The position numbers and the translations under genes were made by a program. DNA of 64,000 nt, from positions 4,588,001-4,652,000 of the forward strand of contig NZ_AP018439.1 of NCBI RefSeq assembly GCF_009937955.1. Reading direction: 5' to 3'. A model generated the notes under the pieces. The model did no database searches. It was not told the DNA's origin and worked only from the letters and a program-made list of their open reading frames with translations. Origin of the DNA: Undibacterium sp. KW1 (GTDB lineage Bacteria; Pseudomonadota; Gammaproteobacteria; Burkholderiales; Burkholderiaceae_D). Of the stretch, positions 24,826 to 34,359 are shown in pieces. Every line of letters begins with the position of its first letter. Within the stretch, counting starts at the first letter, position 1.

Positions 24826-27696
24826 TTATATTTTTCCGCGTATGCCTATTTTGATGGTGCGGCCATCGTACTTGGCATAATCCATACGTGTTTTCTGGCC
24901 ATCGCCATAGCGGCCAGTGGCGTCTTCGAAGTAGTCATAGGCCAGGGTATTGGACAGGTTGAGTGCATCGATCCGCAGCTCGAACGATTCGCTCAGCTTG
25001 TAGCTGATGTTGGCGTCCATATAGCCACGGGCGGCGCGCCAGCGTATCAGGTCATTTCCGGTATTGGTCGGATTGTCACCATGCAGCGATCTGCCCTTGT
25101 AGTTGTATGACAGACGTAATGCCAGTGGACCTCGTTCGTAATATCCAGTGACGCTGTAGGCGTATTTTGGTACGGAATTGACCTCAATCTCTTTGCCAGC
25201 ATTGGTGATCCACTTGGCGCTGTTAAATGGATTGATGTGCGTGTAGCTGGCCAATGCACCAAAGCCCCTGTACTGTTCAGGCAGGAAGTCGAATGCCTGC
25301 TGGTAAGCGACTTCGAAACCTTTGAGTGTCTGCTGGCCGGCATTGCTGTAGCTGCGCAATACCATAGGCAGGTTAGGGTCAACTTTACCCTGCGAGTTCT
25401 GGAAAATTGCACCAAGTGAAGTATCCGGCAGGCCCAGTGCACCGAAGGTGGTGTTGGTTGTGCTGGCTACAGTCGCATCAGACAAGTCTTTCTTGAACAG
25501 GGCAAGAGACAACAGACTGCCTGGACGGAAATACCATTCCAGACTGGTGTCGAGGTTATTCGATTTTTGTGGTAACAGATTAGGATTGCCAGCGGTTGCC
25601 GTGTTATCGAATGGGTTAGGAATGACAGTCTGTGCGGCAATGATGGACAGCGATGCACGGCTGAGGGTCTTGCCGTAAGACGCACGCCACATCAGATTGT
25701 CGGTCAGGTCCAGGGCCGCGCTGACGGCTGGCAAGACATTGCTGTAAGAACCATTTTCGGTATTTGGCAGATAGGCTCCGCCAGCACCGGTTTTCTTGAA
25801 ATTATCGATGTTGGTATCGGTGGTTGAATAGCGCACGCCCGCGTTGATACGCAGTTCATGTTCCATGATCTGACCTTTGAAGTCGGATTGGATATAGGCA
25901 GTCGAGACTTTTTCCTTGGCGGTGAAACTTTGCGCAGGTGTGAAGCTGGCTTCCGAGTTATAGGTCAGCGGATTGAAGTTTCCGTAGGTATAGCCGCGGG
26001 TGAAGCTGGACCAGGCTTGTGGCCAGCCAGCACCAATATCGAGATTATCTATAGGCAGGTTAGACACCATGCCGCTGCGCAGGCTGGCAATGCCCATTGA
26101 GTTCAGTTGGGTGGTGGCAGCCGCTGTACCGTTGCGCTTGTTGATGCCTTTGGTTGTCTCAATGAGGGTCAGGCCGGCTTTCAGATGACCTTTCCAGTCG
26201 CCTGGCAGACCATAGTCCCAATCCGCAGCGATACGTGCCTGCTTGCCCTTGTCGGTCTCGCGGGTCAGGCTGGTGCCGATACCAAAGCCGGAATAATTAT
26301 TCGGGTCGGTATAACTGCTGGTTGAAGACATCGATGGATAGACATGGTCAGACCCGTAGCCTATCGTAGAGGTAATACCGTACATATTCCCGCTCAGGGT
26401 ATCCTGATAGCTGAGGGCTTTGCTTTGGTTGAAACTGACCTGGCCGCTGAACACCAGGTCTTTACTGGCTTCCCATGAACCGTTCAATGCGCTGTAGCCA
26501 AAGGTGGTCTCATCGTCGCTGTAGGTAACGCCATTACTAAGTACCGTGTTGCCAAAGGTACCTGTCATCAGGTTGGTTGCCGGGTCAATTTTGATGTTCA
26601 TTGGTACCAGACCAGTGTGGCCGGTCTGGCCTGCGGCGGCAGTGCGGTTGTTGGTAAGGCTGTTGCGTATCAACAGGCCGAATGTGATTTCATCACGCTG
26701 GTTTTTTAGCTTGGAATACATGGTATCCAGGCTCAGGTTCAGGCCACCGCTTTTGTACTGGAGTGAAGAAACCAGACCATCACGCGTACGTTCATTACGG
26801 GAGCCATAGAAGCGATAGATACGTGGCAGATAGGCATTGTCGACATCGGAACGCGAATACCCGCTGAGGTTGGCGCGCGGGTCATCGTAGTCAAGCGCCA
26901 TGGCAAAGAAGCCTTTGGTAGGAGATTGGCTGCCATAGAATGAACTGTTGTAACCGCCGGTCGCTTCGAAACCGGAACGGTTATTAACGCCACCGGAATG
27001 CGATCCACCAAGCAGCAGACCCCAGTTTCCCCAGGTGTTGGAGTACAGGGCGAAGCCAGTTGGATCAACATGCTTGGACATGGTGTTATACGCGCCTGAC
27101 ACGCTATACCGTATGGCTTGTTTAGGATTATCGAATGGACGTGGTGTCTGCAAGTCAACCACACCACCCAGACCGCCTTCAGTCAATTCTGCCAATGGCG
27201 ATTTGTAGAAATCGACACGTCCGAACAGTTCAGACGCAAACACGTCGTAATTGAAACCGCGTGCGGCAGTGCCGATAGTGCTGGTCGAGGTTGTGTTGAC
27301 GGGAGCACCGTTGAGGGTGGTAACGGAGTATTCGGTCGGCAAGCCGCGAATCGAGATGCGCTGGCCTTCGCCCGAGCTTTCGTCGCGATTCAGGATAACG
27401 CCAGGGACACGTTGCAGCGATTCTGCCACGTTCGCTTCCGGGAACTTGCCTATGTCTTCAGCCACGATCGAGTCACGCGTGCCTATCGCCTTGGCCTTCA
27501 GGTTGAGAGCCTTTTGCAGGCTGGAGCGAAATCCGGTCACGACCACGGTTTCGGCTTCTGCCGGCGGGGCTGGCACATCAGTTTTGACCGGATTGGCCTG
27601 TGCGCCTGCGGCAGGCGCTTCTTGCGCAGTGGCTTCAGCGCCATAAAATGCCGCCAGGGCGAGTGGCAGCACGGTGGCTAAAATTTTCTTTTTCAC
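24826..27696 (-). CDS. TonB-dependent outer-membrane receptor (Xanthomonas/Caulobacter type)
   Basis: I chose the GTG at 27696 (956 residues) because GGAGA lies just upstream and it opens the signal KKKILATVLPLALAAFYGAE. The longer open frame upstream lies in the regulatory region. A TonB box AETVVVTGFR, plug (RDSIVAEDIGKFPEANVAES, LQRVPGVILNRDESSGEGQR, ISIRGLPTEYSVTTLNGAPV) and 22-strand barrel follow, ending in IKIGIRGKI. It imports oligosaccharides across the outer membrane using TonB energy. It heads the operon GH105-GH35-DUF2264. A LacI-type regulator is divergent, with palindromic operators in between. Confidence 0.93.
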   Translation of the reverse strand: MKKKILATVLPLALAAFYGAEATAQEAPAAGAQANPVKTDVPAPPAEAETVVVTGFRSSLQKALNLKAKAIGTRDSIVAEDIGKFPEANVAESLQRVPGVILNRDESSGEGQRISIRGLPTEYSVTTLNGAPVNTTSTSTIGTAARGFNYDVFASELFGRVDFYKSPLAELTEGGLGGVVDLQTPRPFDNPKQAIRYSVSGAYNTMSKHVDPTGFALYSNTWGNWGLLLGGSHSGGVNNRSGFEATGGYNSSFYGSQSPTKGFFAMALDYDDPRANLSGYSRSDVDNAYLPRIYRFYGSRNERTRDGLVSSLQYKSGGLNLSLDTMYSKLKNQRDEITFGLLIRNSLTNNRTAAAGQTGHTGLVPMNIKIDPATNLMTGTFGNTVLSNGVTYSDDETTFGYSALNGSWEASKDLVFSGQVSFNQSKALSYQDTLSGNMYGITSTIGYGSDHVYPSMSSTSSYTDPNNYSGFGIGTSLTRETDKGKQARIAADWDYGLPGDWKGHLKAGLTLIETTKGINKRNGTAAATTQLNSMGIASLRSGMVSNLPIDNLDIGAGWPQAWSSFTRGYTYGNFNPLTYNSEASFTPAQSFTAKEKVSTAYIQSDFKGQIMEHELRINAGVRYSTTDTNIDNFKKTGAGGAYLPNTENGSYSNVLPAVSAALDLTDNLMWRASYGKTLSRASLSIIAAQTVIPNPFDNTATAGNPNLLPQKSNNLDTSLEWYFRPGSLLSLALFKKDLSDATVASTTNTTFGALGLPDTSLGAIFQNSQGKVDPNLPMVLRSYSNAGQQTLKGFEVAYQQAFDFLPEQYRGFGALASYTHINPFNSAKWITNAGKEIEVNSVPKYAYSVTGYYERGPLALRLSYNYKGRSLHGDNPTNTGNDLIRWRAARGYMDANISYKLSESFELRIDALNLSNTLAYDYFEDATGRYGDGQKTRMDYAKYDGRTIKIGIRGKI

Positions 27697-27867
27697 TATG
27701 GTCTCCGTTGAATTACAGACAGTCTTGAAGGCTGCATGATGTAAATACAGCACGGGGACGCTCAATCTGGCGACTTGTATTCCGCACTGCTTAAAGTTTT
27801 CAGTAATGTGTTTCAGTATTGGCTTGTTCATCACTTCAACGGGTGGTATTTCATCCTGTTTGAGTGA

Positions 27868-27887
27868 CATGGTTACGTTACCACATG
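27868..27887. promoter_or_regulatory. LacI-type operator, proximal to the TonB gene
   Basis: CATGGTTACGTTACCACATG is an imperfect palindrome centred on CG, typical of LacI/GalR operators. It lies 172 bp upstream of the TonB receptor start. It shares the half-site TTACCACAT with the site at 27984-28005, so one regulator probably binds both. Confidence 0.7.
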
Positions 27888-27983
27888 AAATCAGAATGTA
27901 CAAAGTCCGCTATACGGGTGAATGAAGATGTAAGTTAAGTCATTGATTTTAAACATGAAAAAATATTGAAAATAAGGCGAAAT

Positions 27984-28005
27984 GATGTGGTATCGTTACC
28001 ACATC
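27984..28005. promoter_or_regulatory. LacI-type operator, middle of the divergent region
   Basis: Exact 9-bp arms GATGTGGTA and TACCACATC flank a TCGT centre. The site sits between the TonB gene and lacI, about 250 bp upstream of lacI. Its near-perfect symmetry and the second copy at 27868 point to the LacI protein encoded at 28256, including autoregulation. The remainder of 27697-28255 is AT-rich and holds no convincing gene. Confidence 0.75.
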
Positions 28006-28255
28006 AGAAAATTAAACCAACAATAATCAATTATTTGATTATTGCCGGGCATGTGCTTTATTCGCTTCTATATTTTTTCGGAGACAAGCTCTTTTCCTTG
28101 TGTAGTGCGCGAAAATACTGGCCGTGTTTTGCCGCTTGCGGGACAATTCTGCACCTTGTCTGCTTCTTGTCTCCACTTCAGCTGCGACTTAAGCAGATGT
28201 GAAATTGGCAATGCCCGGACCATGAATATTGAGTTCTTTAAATTTTGGAAGATAA

Positions 28256-29287
28256 ATGCGCAAAGTCAGCAAGTTAAGTGAAGTGGCCAAGATTGCCGGG
28301 GTGTCGCCGATCACCGCTTCGCGTGCAATTCGAGGTGTTGGCTATGTATCAGAAGAAGCCCGTGCACGCATCATGGATGCCGCTGCCCAGCTTAATTACA
28401 CGCCGGATATGTTGGCGCGCCGCATGCGCGGTGACAAAAGCAATCTGATCGGCGTATTTGTGAACAACTATGGTTCTTTGGTGTTGCATGAAATCATCAA
28501 GGCCATCACGCAGGAAGCCAGGCGCAAGGGTTTCGACCTGATCGTCTTTAATGCGGAAAGGTTTGATCGCCCCGGTCGTATCGAAACCAGCAATATGCTG
28601 AGTCAGTTGTGCGACGGACTCTTGCTGCTGTTGCCAAATTCCAGCGACAGCTACCTCGATCTCATAGATAAACAGGGTTTCCCCTGTGTGCTGGTCAATT
28701 TTGATGCCAGACAAATGAATATGCCTATTGTTGTGGCCGAGAACCGCAATGGCGCACGTACGGCTGTAGAACATCTGCTGGCACTGGGGCACAGGCGCAT
28801 TGGTTTCGTGGCTGGAACTGCAGGAACAGGTCAGAGTGCCGAACGCGAAAAAGGCTATGTGGATGCGATACAGGCAACCGGGCTGTCGGTTGATCCGGCC
28901 TTGATCGTGCAGGGGCAATTCATGCAGTCAGGTGGGTATTCTGCGACCGAAACCTTGTTGTCGCTGGCAGTTCCACCTACCGCCATATTTTGTGCGAATG
29001 ATGAAATGGCATTCGGTGCCATTGATGCGATCAATAGCAGAGGATTAAAGGTTCCCGATGATGTGTCGGTAGTTGGCTTTGACGATATTCCAACGGCGAG
29101 CTATGTCTTTCCAACCCTGACCACCATGCGCCAACCCTTCGCCGAAATGGCCAACCGTGCGGTCAGTGAAGTGGTGGAAATTATTCAGGGCAGGGAAATC
29201 AAAGCGGCGAAAATCGCGTTTGCAATGGATATTGTCGTCAGAAATTCTACCGCGCCGCTGAAGAAGACCGCTCAGTCTGTGTCATAA
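28256..29287 (+). CDS. LacI-family transcriptional regulator
   Basis: 343 residues. N-terminal HTH KLSEVAKIAGVSPITASRAI and hinge helix LNYTPDMLARRMRG, then the sugar-binding domain: LIGVFVNNYGSLVLHEIIKA, DGLLLLLPNSSDSYLDLIDK, HLLALGHRRIGFVAGTAGTG, AIFCANDEMAFGAIDAINSR, DDVSVVGFDDIPTASYVFPT, LTTMRQPFAEMANRAV. It is divergent from the TonB-GH105-GH35-DUF2264 operon and followed after 16 bp by an MFS sugar transporter. It should be the specific repressor, released by an oligosaccharide or monosaccharide inducer. Confidence 0.93.
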   Translation: MRKVSKLSEVAKIAGVSPITASRAIRGVGYVSEEARARIMDAAAQLNYTPDMLARRMRGDKSNLIGVFVNNYGSLVLHEIIKAITQEARRKGFDLIVFNAERFDRPGRIETSNMLSQLCDGLLLLLPNSSDSYLDLIDKQGFPCVLVNFDARQMNMPIVVAENRNGARTAVEHLLALGHRRIGFVAGTAGTGQSAEREKGYVDAIQATGLSVDPALIVQGQFMQSGGYSATETLLSLAVPPTAIFCANDEMAFGAIDAINSRGLKVPDDVSVVGFDDIPTASYVFPTLTTMRQPFAEMANRAVSEVVEIIQGREIKAAKIAFAMDIVVRNSTAPLKKTAQSVS

Positions 29288-29303
29288 GTGGCCACGAATC
29301 AGC

Positions 29304-30686
29304 ATGCGTGACAGTGCACATCTGGCCGGGGTAGTCGATACCGGCATCAAGGACAGCCCACGCTATAGCGTGGGGACTTTGCACTATACGAGCTTTGGTT
29401 TGTTCGCCGCTATCTTGTGGCTGCTGGTGGGCGAACTGGGCATTGCCATGCGCGACCGTTCTGCCCTGCCCAGTGGGCTGGAATTTTTGCGACTGAATGC
29501 CGCTTCGGATACGACTACATCCTTGCTGATATCAACCGTGCCTGCAGTGTTGAGTCTGTTGCTGTTACCGCTGATAGGCTACCATTCTGACCGTCTTCGC
29601 ACACGCTGGGGGCGACGGCGCCCATTCCTGATGGCTATCGCGCCGGTTGGTGCGGCAGCTGTGATTGGCCTAGCGTTATCTTCCGATATGGGCCTATGGA
29701 CGCATGAGCAACTTGCAAGCCTGTCGCCCGGTGTGCGCATCTGTAATCTGGCATATTTTTGCGTGTTCTGGACCATCTTTGAATGCACGGCCATTAGCAC
29801 TTTGGCCCTGTTCAGCGGTTTGGTAAACGATGTCATGCCGCACCGCTTTCTTGGCAGATTTTATGCAGGTTTTCGTATCGTCGGCCTGAGTATAGGCATA
29901 GCCTTCAACAGCTTTGTATTCGCCCTGACTGAAAACTATTTGCGCGAGATATTGCTTACCGTTGGCCTGGTGTTTGGCGGTTCAGTATTGCTGATGTGCG
30001 TGATGGTAAAAGAAGGTACTTACCCGGATGAAGTGGGTACCGACTTGAACGCAAAGCCGGTGTCGTTTGCCGTGCCACGAGCGCATATTCTGGAATGCTT
30101 TTCTCGTCCCTTTTTCCTGTGGGCAGTTGCTGCCTTCATGCTGGCCAGCGTGACCTTCAGCCCCTTCCACACTTTTTGCCAGTTCTATGCAGGTACGCTG
30201 GGCATCTCCAAGGCTACCCTTGGCACCCTGACTGCGTATTCGTATGGAGTGTCTATCTTCCTGGCATTTGGCATAGGGTGGCTGGTTGATCGCTACGGCG
30301 CCATATTGATCTCTGCCATCATGATGAGTCTGTATTTTGTGGTAGCAGCCACGGGCTATCTGTGGATGGACGGTGAGCAGAACTTTCTTATTTTTTATGT
30401 CGCCCATGTGGTTGTTTCTGGTGCTTATTACACGGCGGCAGCCTCCATGCCTATGGCCTTGTTTCCCAGCGCACAGTTTGTCCGGTATAACTCCAGTAAA
30501 GATGTCATGGTCACTCTTGCCGTCATCCTGGGAAGCAGCATACAAGGGCCGGCGCTGGACATGTCCGGCCATAACTATCATCTGACACTTTTGAGTGCGG
30601 CCCTGTTTTCGCTATTATGTGTCATGTGCCTGGCACGCCTGCATGTACGAAAAACAGTTCAAGTGCGCTTGGTAACTGAAACGTAG
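29304..30686 (+). CDS. MFS sugar transporter (GPH/sucrose-transporter-like)
   Basis: 460 residues, 12 predicted membrane segments. The loop 2-3 signature IGYHSDRLRTRWGRRRPFLM is characteristic of GPH and plant SUT-like sugar:proton symporters. A second such loop, GWLVDRYGAILISAIMMSLY, occurs in the C-half, together with FLGRFYAGFRIVGLSIGIAF. It probably carries the mono- or disaccharides released by the neighbouring glycosidases across the inner membrane and is co-transcribed with lacI. It ends in TAG. Confidence 0.88.
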   Translation: MRDSAHLAGVVDTGIKDSPRYSVGTLHYTSFGLFAAILWLLVGELGIAMRDRSALPSGLEFLRLNAASDTTTSLLISTVPAVLSLLLLPLIGYHSDRLRTRWGRRRPFLMAIAPVGAAAVIGLALSSDMGLWTHEQLASLSPGVRICNLAYFCVFWTIFECTAISTLALFSGLVNDVMPHRFLGRFYAGFRIVGLSIGIAFNSFVFALTENYLREILLTVGLVFGGSVLLMCVMVKEGTYPDEVGTDLNAKPVSFAVPRAHILECFSRPFFLWAVAAFMLASVTFSPFHTFCQFYAGTLGISKATLGTLTAYSYGVSIFLAFGIGWLVDRYGAILISAIMMSLYFVVAATGYLWMDGEQNFLIFYVAHVVVSGAYYTAAASMPMALFPSAQFVRYNSSKDVMVTLAVILGSSIQGPALDMSGHNYHLTLLSAALFSLLCVMCLARLHVRKTVQVRLVTET

Positions 30687-30777
30687 TCACAAAGCGTAAC
30701 AGTAAGTATGGCCGATTTTCAATATCATGCTGCGATGACTCACGCATTTGTGTGGGCGACCAATTCGCACCAGGATA

Positions 30778-30981
30778 ATGACAAAAAATAATATTCTTTT
30801 GCTATCGACCGAGCTGAGCTTTGCCTACCCGGAGTAAGCCTTGTTCAGTAACTGGTCTGGTGAGATTACTCCAGGCGTTACCCTAATATACGGTGGTGAT
30901 GGCCGTGGCAAGACCAGTTTGCTGCAATTGCTGGCCGGTGTATTGCCAGTGCAAGAGGGGCAGTTGCAGATATGTGTTTGA
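30778..30981 (+). pseudogene. ABC transporter ATPase, N-terminal fragment
   Basis: From the ATG at 30778: MTKNNILLLSTELSFAYPE, an in-frame TAA, then ALFSNWSGEITPGVTLIYGG and DGRGKTSLLQLLAGVLPVQE GQLQI. The second block has a clear Walker A (GGDGRGKTS), as in small CcmA-like or heme-export-like ATPases. After about 65 codons the homology stops where IS200-like sequence begins. The Q-loop, signature and Walker B are missing. The nonsense codon and truncation mark it as dead. Confidence 0.7.
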
Positions 30982-31112
30982 GCGTTCCTCCAAAGCATTC
31001 AGTGTCGAATGTTGTGGGATTCATGAAAGGTAAGAGTGCAATTTCGATAGCCAGACACTTTGGTGGGAGGCAAAAAAATTTCACAGGAGAAGTATTTTGG
31101 GCAAGAGGCTAC
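30978..31112 (+). pseudogene. IS200/IS605 TnpA (Y1 transposase) fragment
   Basis: The frame reads LSVPPKHSVSNVVGFMKGKS, AISIARHFGGRQKNF and TGEVFWARGY. This is the central block of IS200/REP-type TnpA proteins (cf. the family pattern IPPKYSVSxVVGxxKGKSA...FWARGY). The HUH part upstream and the tail downstream are lost. It abuts the ABC ATPase fragment, so the element probably caused that truncation. Confidence 0.75.
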
Positions 31113-31132
31113 AATTTCCAAACCTTAATATC

Positions 31133-34100
31133 TTACCATCCCCTGTACTTCGCCACCCATGCAAATCTCCGCCCTCGCTCAAACGCCGCCCCCACCGGCA
31201 TGGTATATGCCAGACTCGCTGGCAGCCTGACCTGTATCGCCGTGCCTTCGCCTGCCACTGATTTCATGAGGTAGTTTGCGCCCATGGCCTCTGCGCGTTC
31301 TTTCATGCCGACCAGTCCCCAGTGGCCTTCGCGCTGACCAGTTTCGGCAATGGCGGTGGGCAAGCCCTGGCCGTTGTCGGCGATGCGTAGGGTGAAATGG
31401 TCGCGCTGGTATTCGAGTTCTAGCGTCACACTGCTGGCGTTGGAATGGCGGGCTGCGTTGAGCAGAGCTTCGCGGGCGATGGCGTGGATTTCATTACGTA
31501 TGGGTTCGCACAGCCAGTGTGGCTTGCCGCGCTGGATGAGAGTGAAGCGTTCATTGAGCAGGATGCTGCCGTATTGCTGGAGTGCATCTTCGAGTTCTTC
31601 GGGCACGGATTCGCTGCGCAGGTCCATAATGTGTTCGCGACCTTCGACCATCAATTGGTCGGCCAGGTCCAGGGTTTGTTCTAGCTTGGCTCGTTCTTCT
31701 GAATCGCTGGGCAGGCGTCGGGCCTGGCTGTCAAAATACATGATCAGGCCTTGCACGCTTTGCAGCAGCGTGTCGTGCAGGCCGCGTGCGATGCGGGCGC
31801 GTTCTGCCAGTCTTTCGTGCATGAGGTCTTGCATATGGGCGGTCAGATAGCGTATGCGCAACAGGTAGATAACATACAGAAATGCAGCGGCGAGTGCGAT
31901 TAACAAAGCGATGAACCAGGGTGTTTCTGTGAAGACGGGGGTGATGCCTATCTGCATGGTCGCGCCTTGCTCGTTCCAGACGCCATCTTCATTGGCGGCC
32001 TTGACCATGAAACGGTAATTGCCCGGTGGCAGATTGGTGTAGAAGGCTTCGCGCCGTCCCTGCGGGTCTTGCCAGCCTTTGTCATAGCCTTGCAACTGAT
32101 AAAGAAAGCGGATGCGCTCCGGCATGCTGAGGCTGAGCGCGGTAAAGCTGATCTGTATATCACGCTCTTCTTTTGGCAATTGCAGTGCTGTCTGTGCAGC
32201 GTAGTCTTTGCCCGCCGCGTGGATGGCGGTAATCTGTACAGATGGCGGCAATGCGTTGCGGGCGATATACTGGGGGTTGATGCTGGCGATTTCGCTGGCG
32301 GTAGAGAACCAAAGTCTGCCATCACTGCCTTCGATGAGCGAAGGTAGTGGGCGCAATTGCGGTGCGCTGCCGAGCAAACCATCAAGTGCAGTGAAGCGTT
32401 CATGGTTTACAGCATGGGTGGGCTCACGCAATAGCTGTTCGACTTCTTTGGCAGGGATATGGACAATGCCGTCGGCGCTGTGCAGCCACAGGTCGCCAGT
32501 AGCGGTGCGGACGATGCCGGAGATGCCACGCAGAGGCTGCCCGCCGCTGACGGTGACGGGTATAAAAAGTTGACCATCGCGCTTACCATCACGCTTGCGG
32601 TCGTAGATAGCCAGACCAAATTCGCCACCGGCCCAGAGCCGCTCTTCATCCGTTTGCAGGGCCAGTACATTGCCGAGCGCCAGTCCCTGGGCATCGCCAA
32701 AGACTTGCACACTGTTGCCGTCAATTAGGGCGATGTGATTAAACAAATACCCAGCCCAGATGCGGCCTGCGGCATCTTTGGTCAGACTCATGACATTGTC
32801 CGTGGGTAGGCCATGAAGACCGCTTTGCAATTGCCATTGACCATCGTCTATGCGGAACAGCCCCTTGCGGAAAACCGATGCCCATTGCTGATGCGGGTTG
32901 ACGACGAGCATGGCTTGCACCTGGTTGCCAGCAAGTTCGGTGGGCATGGTCACGGCGCTGAACTTGCTGGCGTCATCACGCCGCCACAGGGCGGTGTCAT
33001 TACCTAGCCAGAGTTTGCCATCGTCTGCACGATAGGCCACGCTGAAATACCCTTCCCGCTCGCTATGGTAACCACCGTTGGGATTAAAGCGGCGTACATC
33101 GCCCGCAAAGTCAGAGGTGAGGATGTCACCATTGCCCGCGCTGACGATGGCAGGATGGTCGAATGGCAGCGCTACCGGCAAAATCTGCAGGCGGTTGCGG
33201 CGCAGGCGGTCTAGCCCGTGGGACGTGCCTATCCAGATATTGCCTTCCCTGTCCTGGAAAAAAGTTTGCGGCAGCGGGCCGCTCATGCCGCTGTCTTTGG
33301 TCAGAAGCTGGTCGGTGCCGCTGCTGGCTGGCCAGGGAGCCCGGCGGCGTTCGAGCGCGTGCGTGCGCAATATCCACATGACGCCTTCGCGGTCAAAGAA
33401 CATGCCGTTGCCTTCTATCTCGGGCTTGGGTGCGGGCTCAGGTGCAGGATATCCTGCCGGGGCGCTGGCATACATGCGGTAGAATTTATAGGTACCGTCC
33501 GATGCCCACAGCGTACCGTCGGGGCTTTCTGCCATGGCCATTAAATCGAGCCTGGGCCAGGCCTGGGTATAGCGGGCTTCACCCGGCTGGCGATAATAGA
33601 TGCCCCCCTGGACTGATACCCATTGCACACCGGCCTTGTCAAACAGGATTTGCCTGGCCAGGATACGCGGCAAGCCGGTCTCTGGGCTAACGGCCTTGAA
33701 CCGCAGTGCGCCTGGCGTCAGTGATGCCAGACCTTCACGGGTGGCAGCCCAGATGGTGCCGTCTGGGCCCAGGGTCATGCTCATGACGGTGCCGCCCGGA
33801 AGACCGTCTGTCTCAGTAAAGTTGCGTACGCTGCCGTTATTGAACATGCTAATGCCACCCAGACGGTAACCTACCCACAGGCTGCCATCGGGGGGAGCAA
33901 GCAAACCCAGCACATTGCTGGAACGCAGGACATGGCCCTGAACTTTATCCATGCGTTCAAAGCGCACCCCATCAAAGCGGAACAGGCCTGTGGGCGTGGC
34001 CATCCACAACCAGCCATCGGTGGTCTGGGCAAACTTGAGTACATCGACAGGCGCGCCGTTGAGGCCGTTCCAGGCGGTATGGGTATAGTCAGACAGCAGG

Positions 34101-34219
34101 CGGCTGGGTTGGGCCGATGTCTTTGCCGTCTGCGCAAAAGAGGGTGAAGAAAATAAGAAGCTGAACAACAGCGCAGCCAAGTTGGTTTTTAGCAAGGTCT
34201 GCGAACGGGTAAAAGGCAC
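31133..34219 (-). CDS. Propeller/Y_Y_Y-domain sensor histidine kinase
   Basis: 1028 residues. Signal peptide MPFTRSQTLLKTNLAALLFS through SFAQ. About 700 residues of two-component-regulator propeller repeats follow (TTDGWLWMATPTGLFRFDGV, GPDGTIWAATREGLASL, DREGNIWIGTSHGLDRLRRN). Then come a Y_Y_Y domain (LPPGNYRFMVKAANEDG), one membrane segment (WFIALLIALAAAFLYVIYLL), HisKA_3 with RIARGLHDTLLQSVQGLIMY, and HATPase (EALLNAARHSNASSVTLELE, RIADNGQGLPTAI, GLVGMKERAEAMGA). It senses an exported-space ligand and phosphorylates a NarL-type partner. No response regulator is adjacent; the one at 42643 is 8 kb away next to its own kinase. Confidence 0.92.
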   Translation of the reverse strand: MPFTRSQTLLKTNLAALLFSFLFSSPSFAQTAKTSAQPSRLLSDYTHTAWNGLNGAPVDVLKFAQTTDGWLWMATPTGLFRFDGVRFERMDKVQGHVLRSSNVLGLLAPPDGSLWVGYRLGGISMFNNGSVRNFTETDGLPGGTVMSMTLGPDGTIWAATREGLASLTPGALRFKAVSPETGLPRILARQILFDKAGVQWVSVQGGIYYRQPGEARYTQAWPRLDLMAMAESPDGTLWASDGTYKFYRMYASAPAGYPAPEPAPKPEIEGNGMFFDREGVMWILRTHALERRRAPWPASSGTDQLLTKDSGMSGPLPQTFFQDREGNIWIGTSHGLDRLRRNRLQILPVALPFDHPAIVSAGNGDILTSDFAGDVRRFNPNGGYHSEREGYFSVAYRADDGKLWLGNDTALWRRDDASKFSAVTMPTELAGNQVQAMLVVNPHQQWASVFRKGLFRIDDGQWQLQSGLHGLPTDNVMSLTKDAAGRIWAGYLFNHIALIDGNSVQVFGDAQGLALGNVLALQTDEERLWAGGEFGLAIYDRKRDGKRDGQLFIPVTVSGGQPLRGISGIVRTATGDLWLHSADGIVHIPAKEVEQLLREPTHAVNHERFTALDGLLGSAPQLRPLPSLIEGSDGRLWFSTASEIASINPQYIARNALPPSVQITAIHAAGKDYAAQTALQLPKEERDIQISFTALSLSMPERIRFLYQLQGYDKGWQDPQGRREAFYTNLPPGNYRFMVKAANEDGVWNEQGATMQIGITPVFTETPWFIALLIALAAAFLYVIYLLRIRYLTAHMQDLMHERLAERARIARGLHDTLLQSVQGLIMYFDSQARRLPSDSEERAKLEQTLDLADQLMVEGREHIMDLRSESVPEELEDALQQYGSILLNERFTLIQRGKPHWLCEPIRNEIHAIAREALLNAARHSNASSVTLELEYQRDHFTLRIADNGQGLPTAIAETGQREGHWGLVGMKERAEAMGANYLMKSVAGEGTAIQVRLPASLAYTMPVGAAFERGRRFAWVAKYRGW

Positions 34220-34359
34220 TTGGTTAATCCTGAGCGATAAATGATTAATCTACAGGCCACAGTCTAACCAAGTTTGCACAGCTACGACAATTGATGTCGT
34301 ATTACTTTTTACTTCACCTCATGTCGGTTCAGAGAACCTCAGCCAAATCATACACAATA

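Noticed and set aside
27966..28202. 78-codon open frame in the TonB-lacI intergenic region
   Set aside because: AT-rich, overlaps the operator, no ribosome-binding site and no recognisable protein features.
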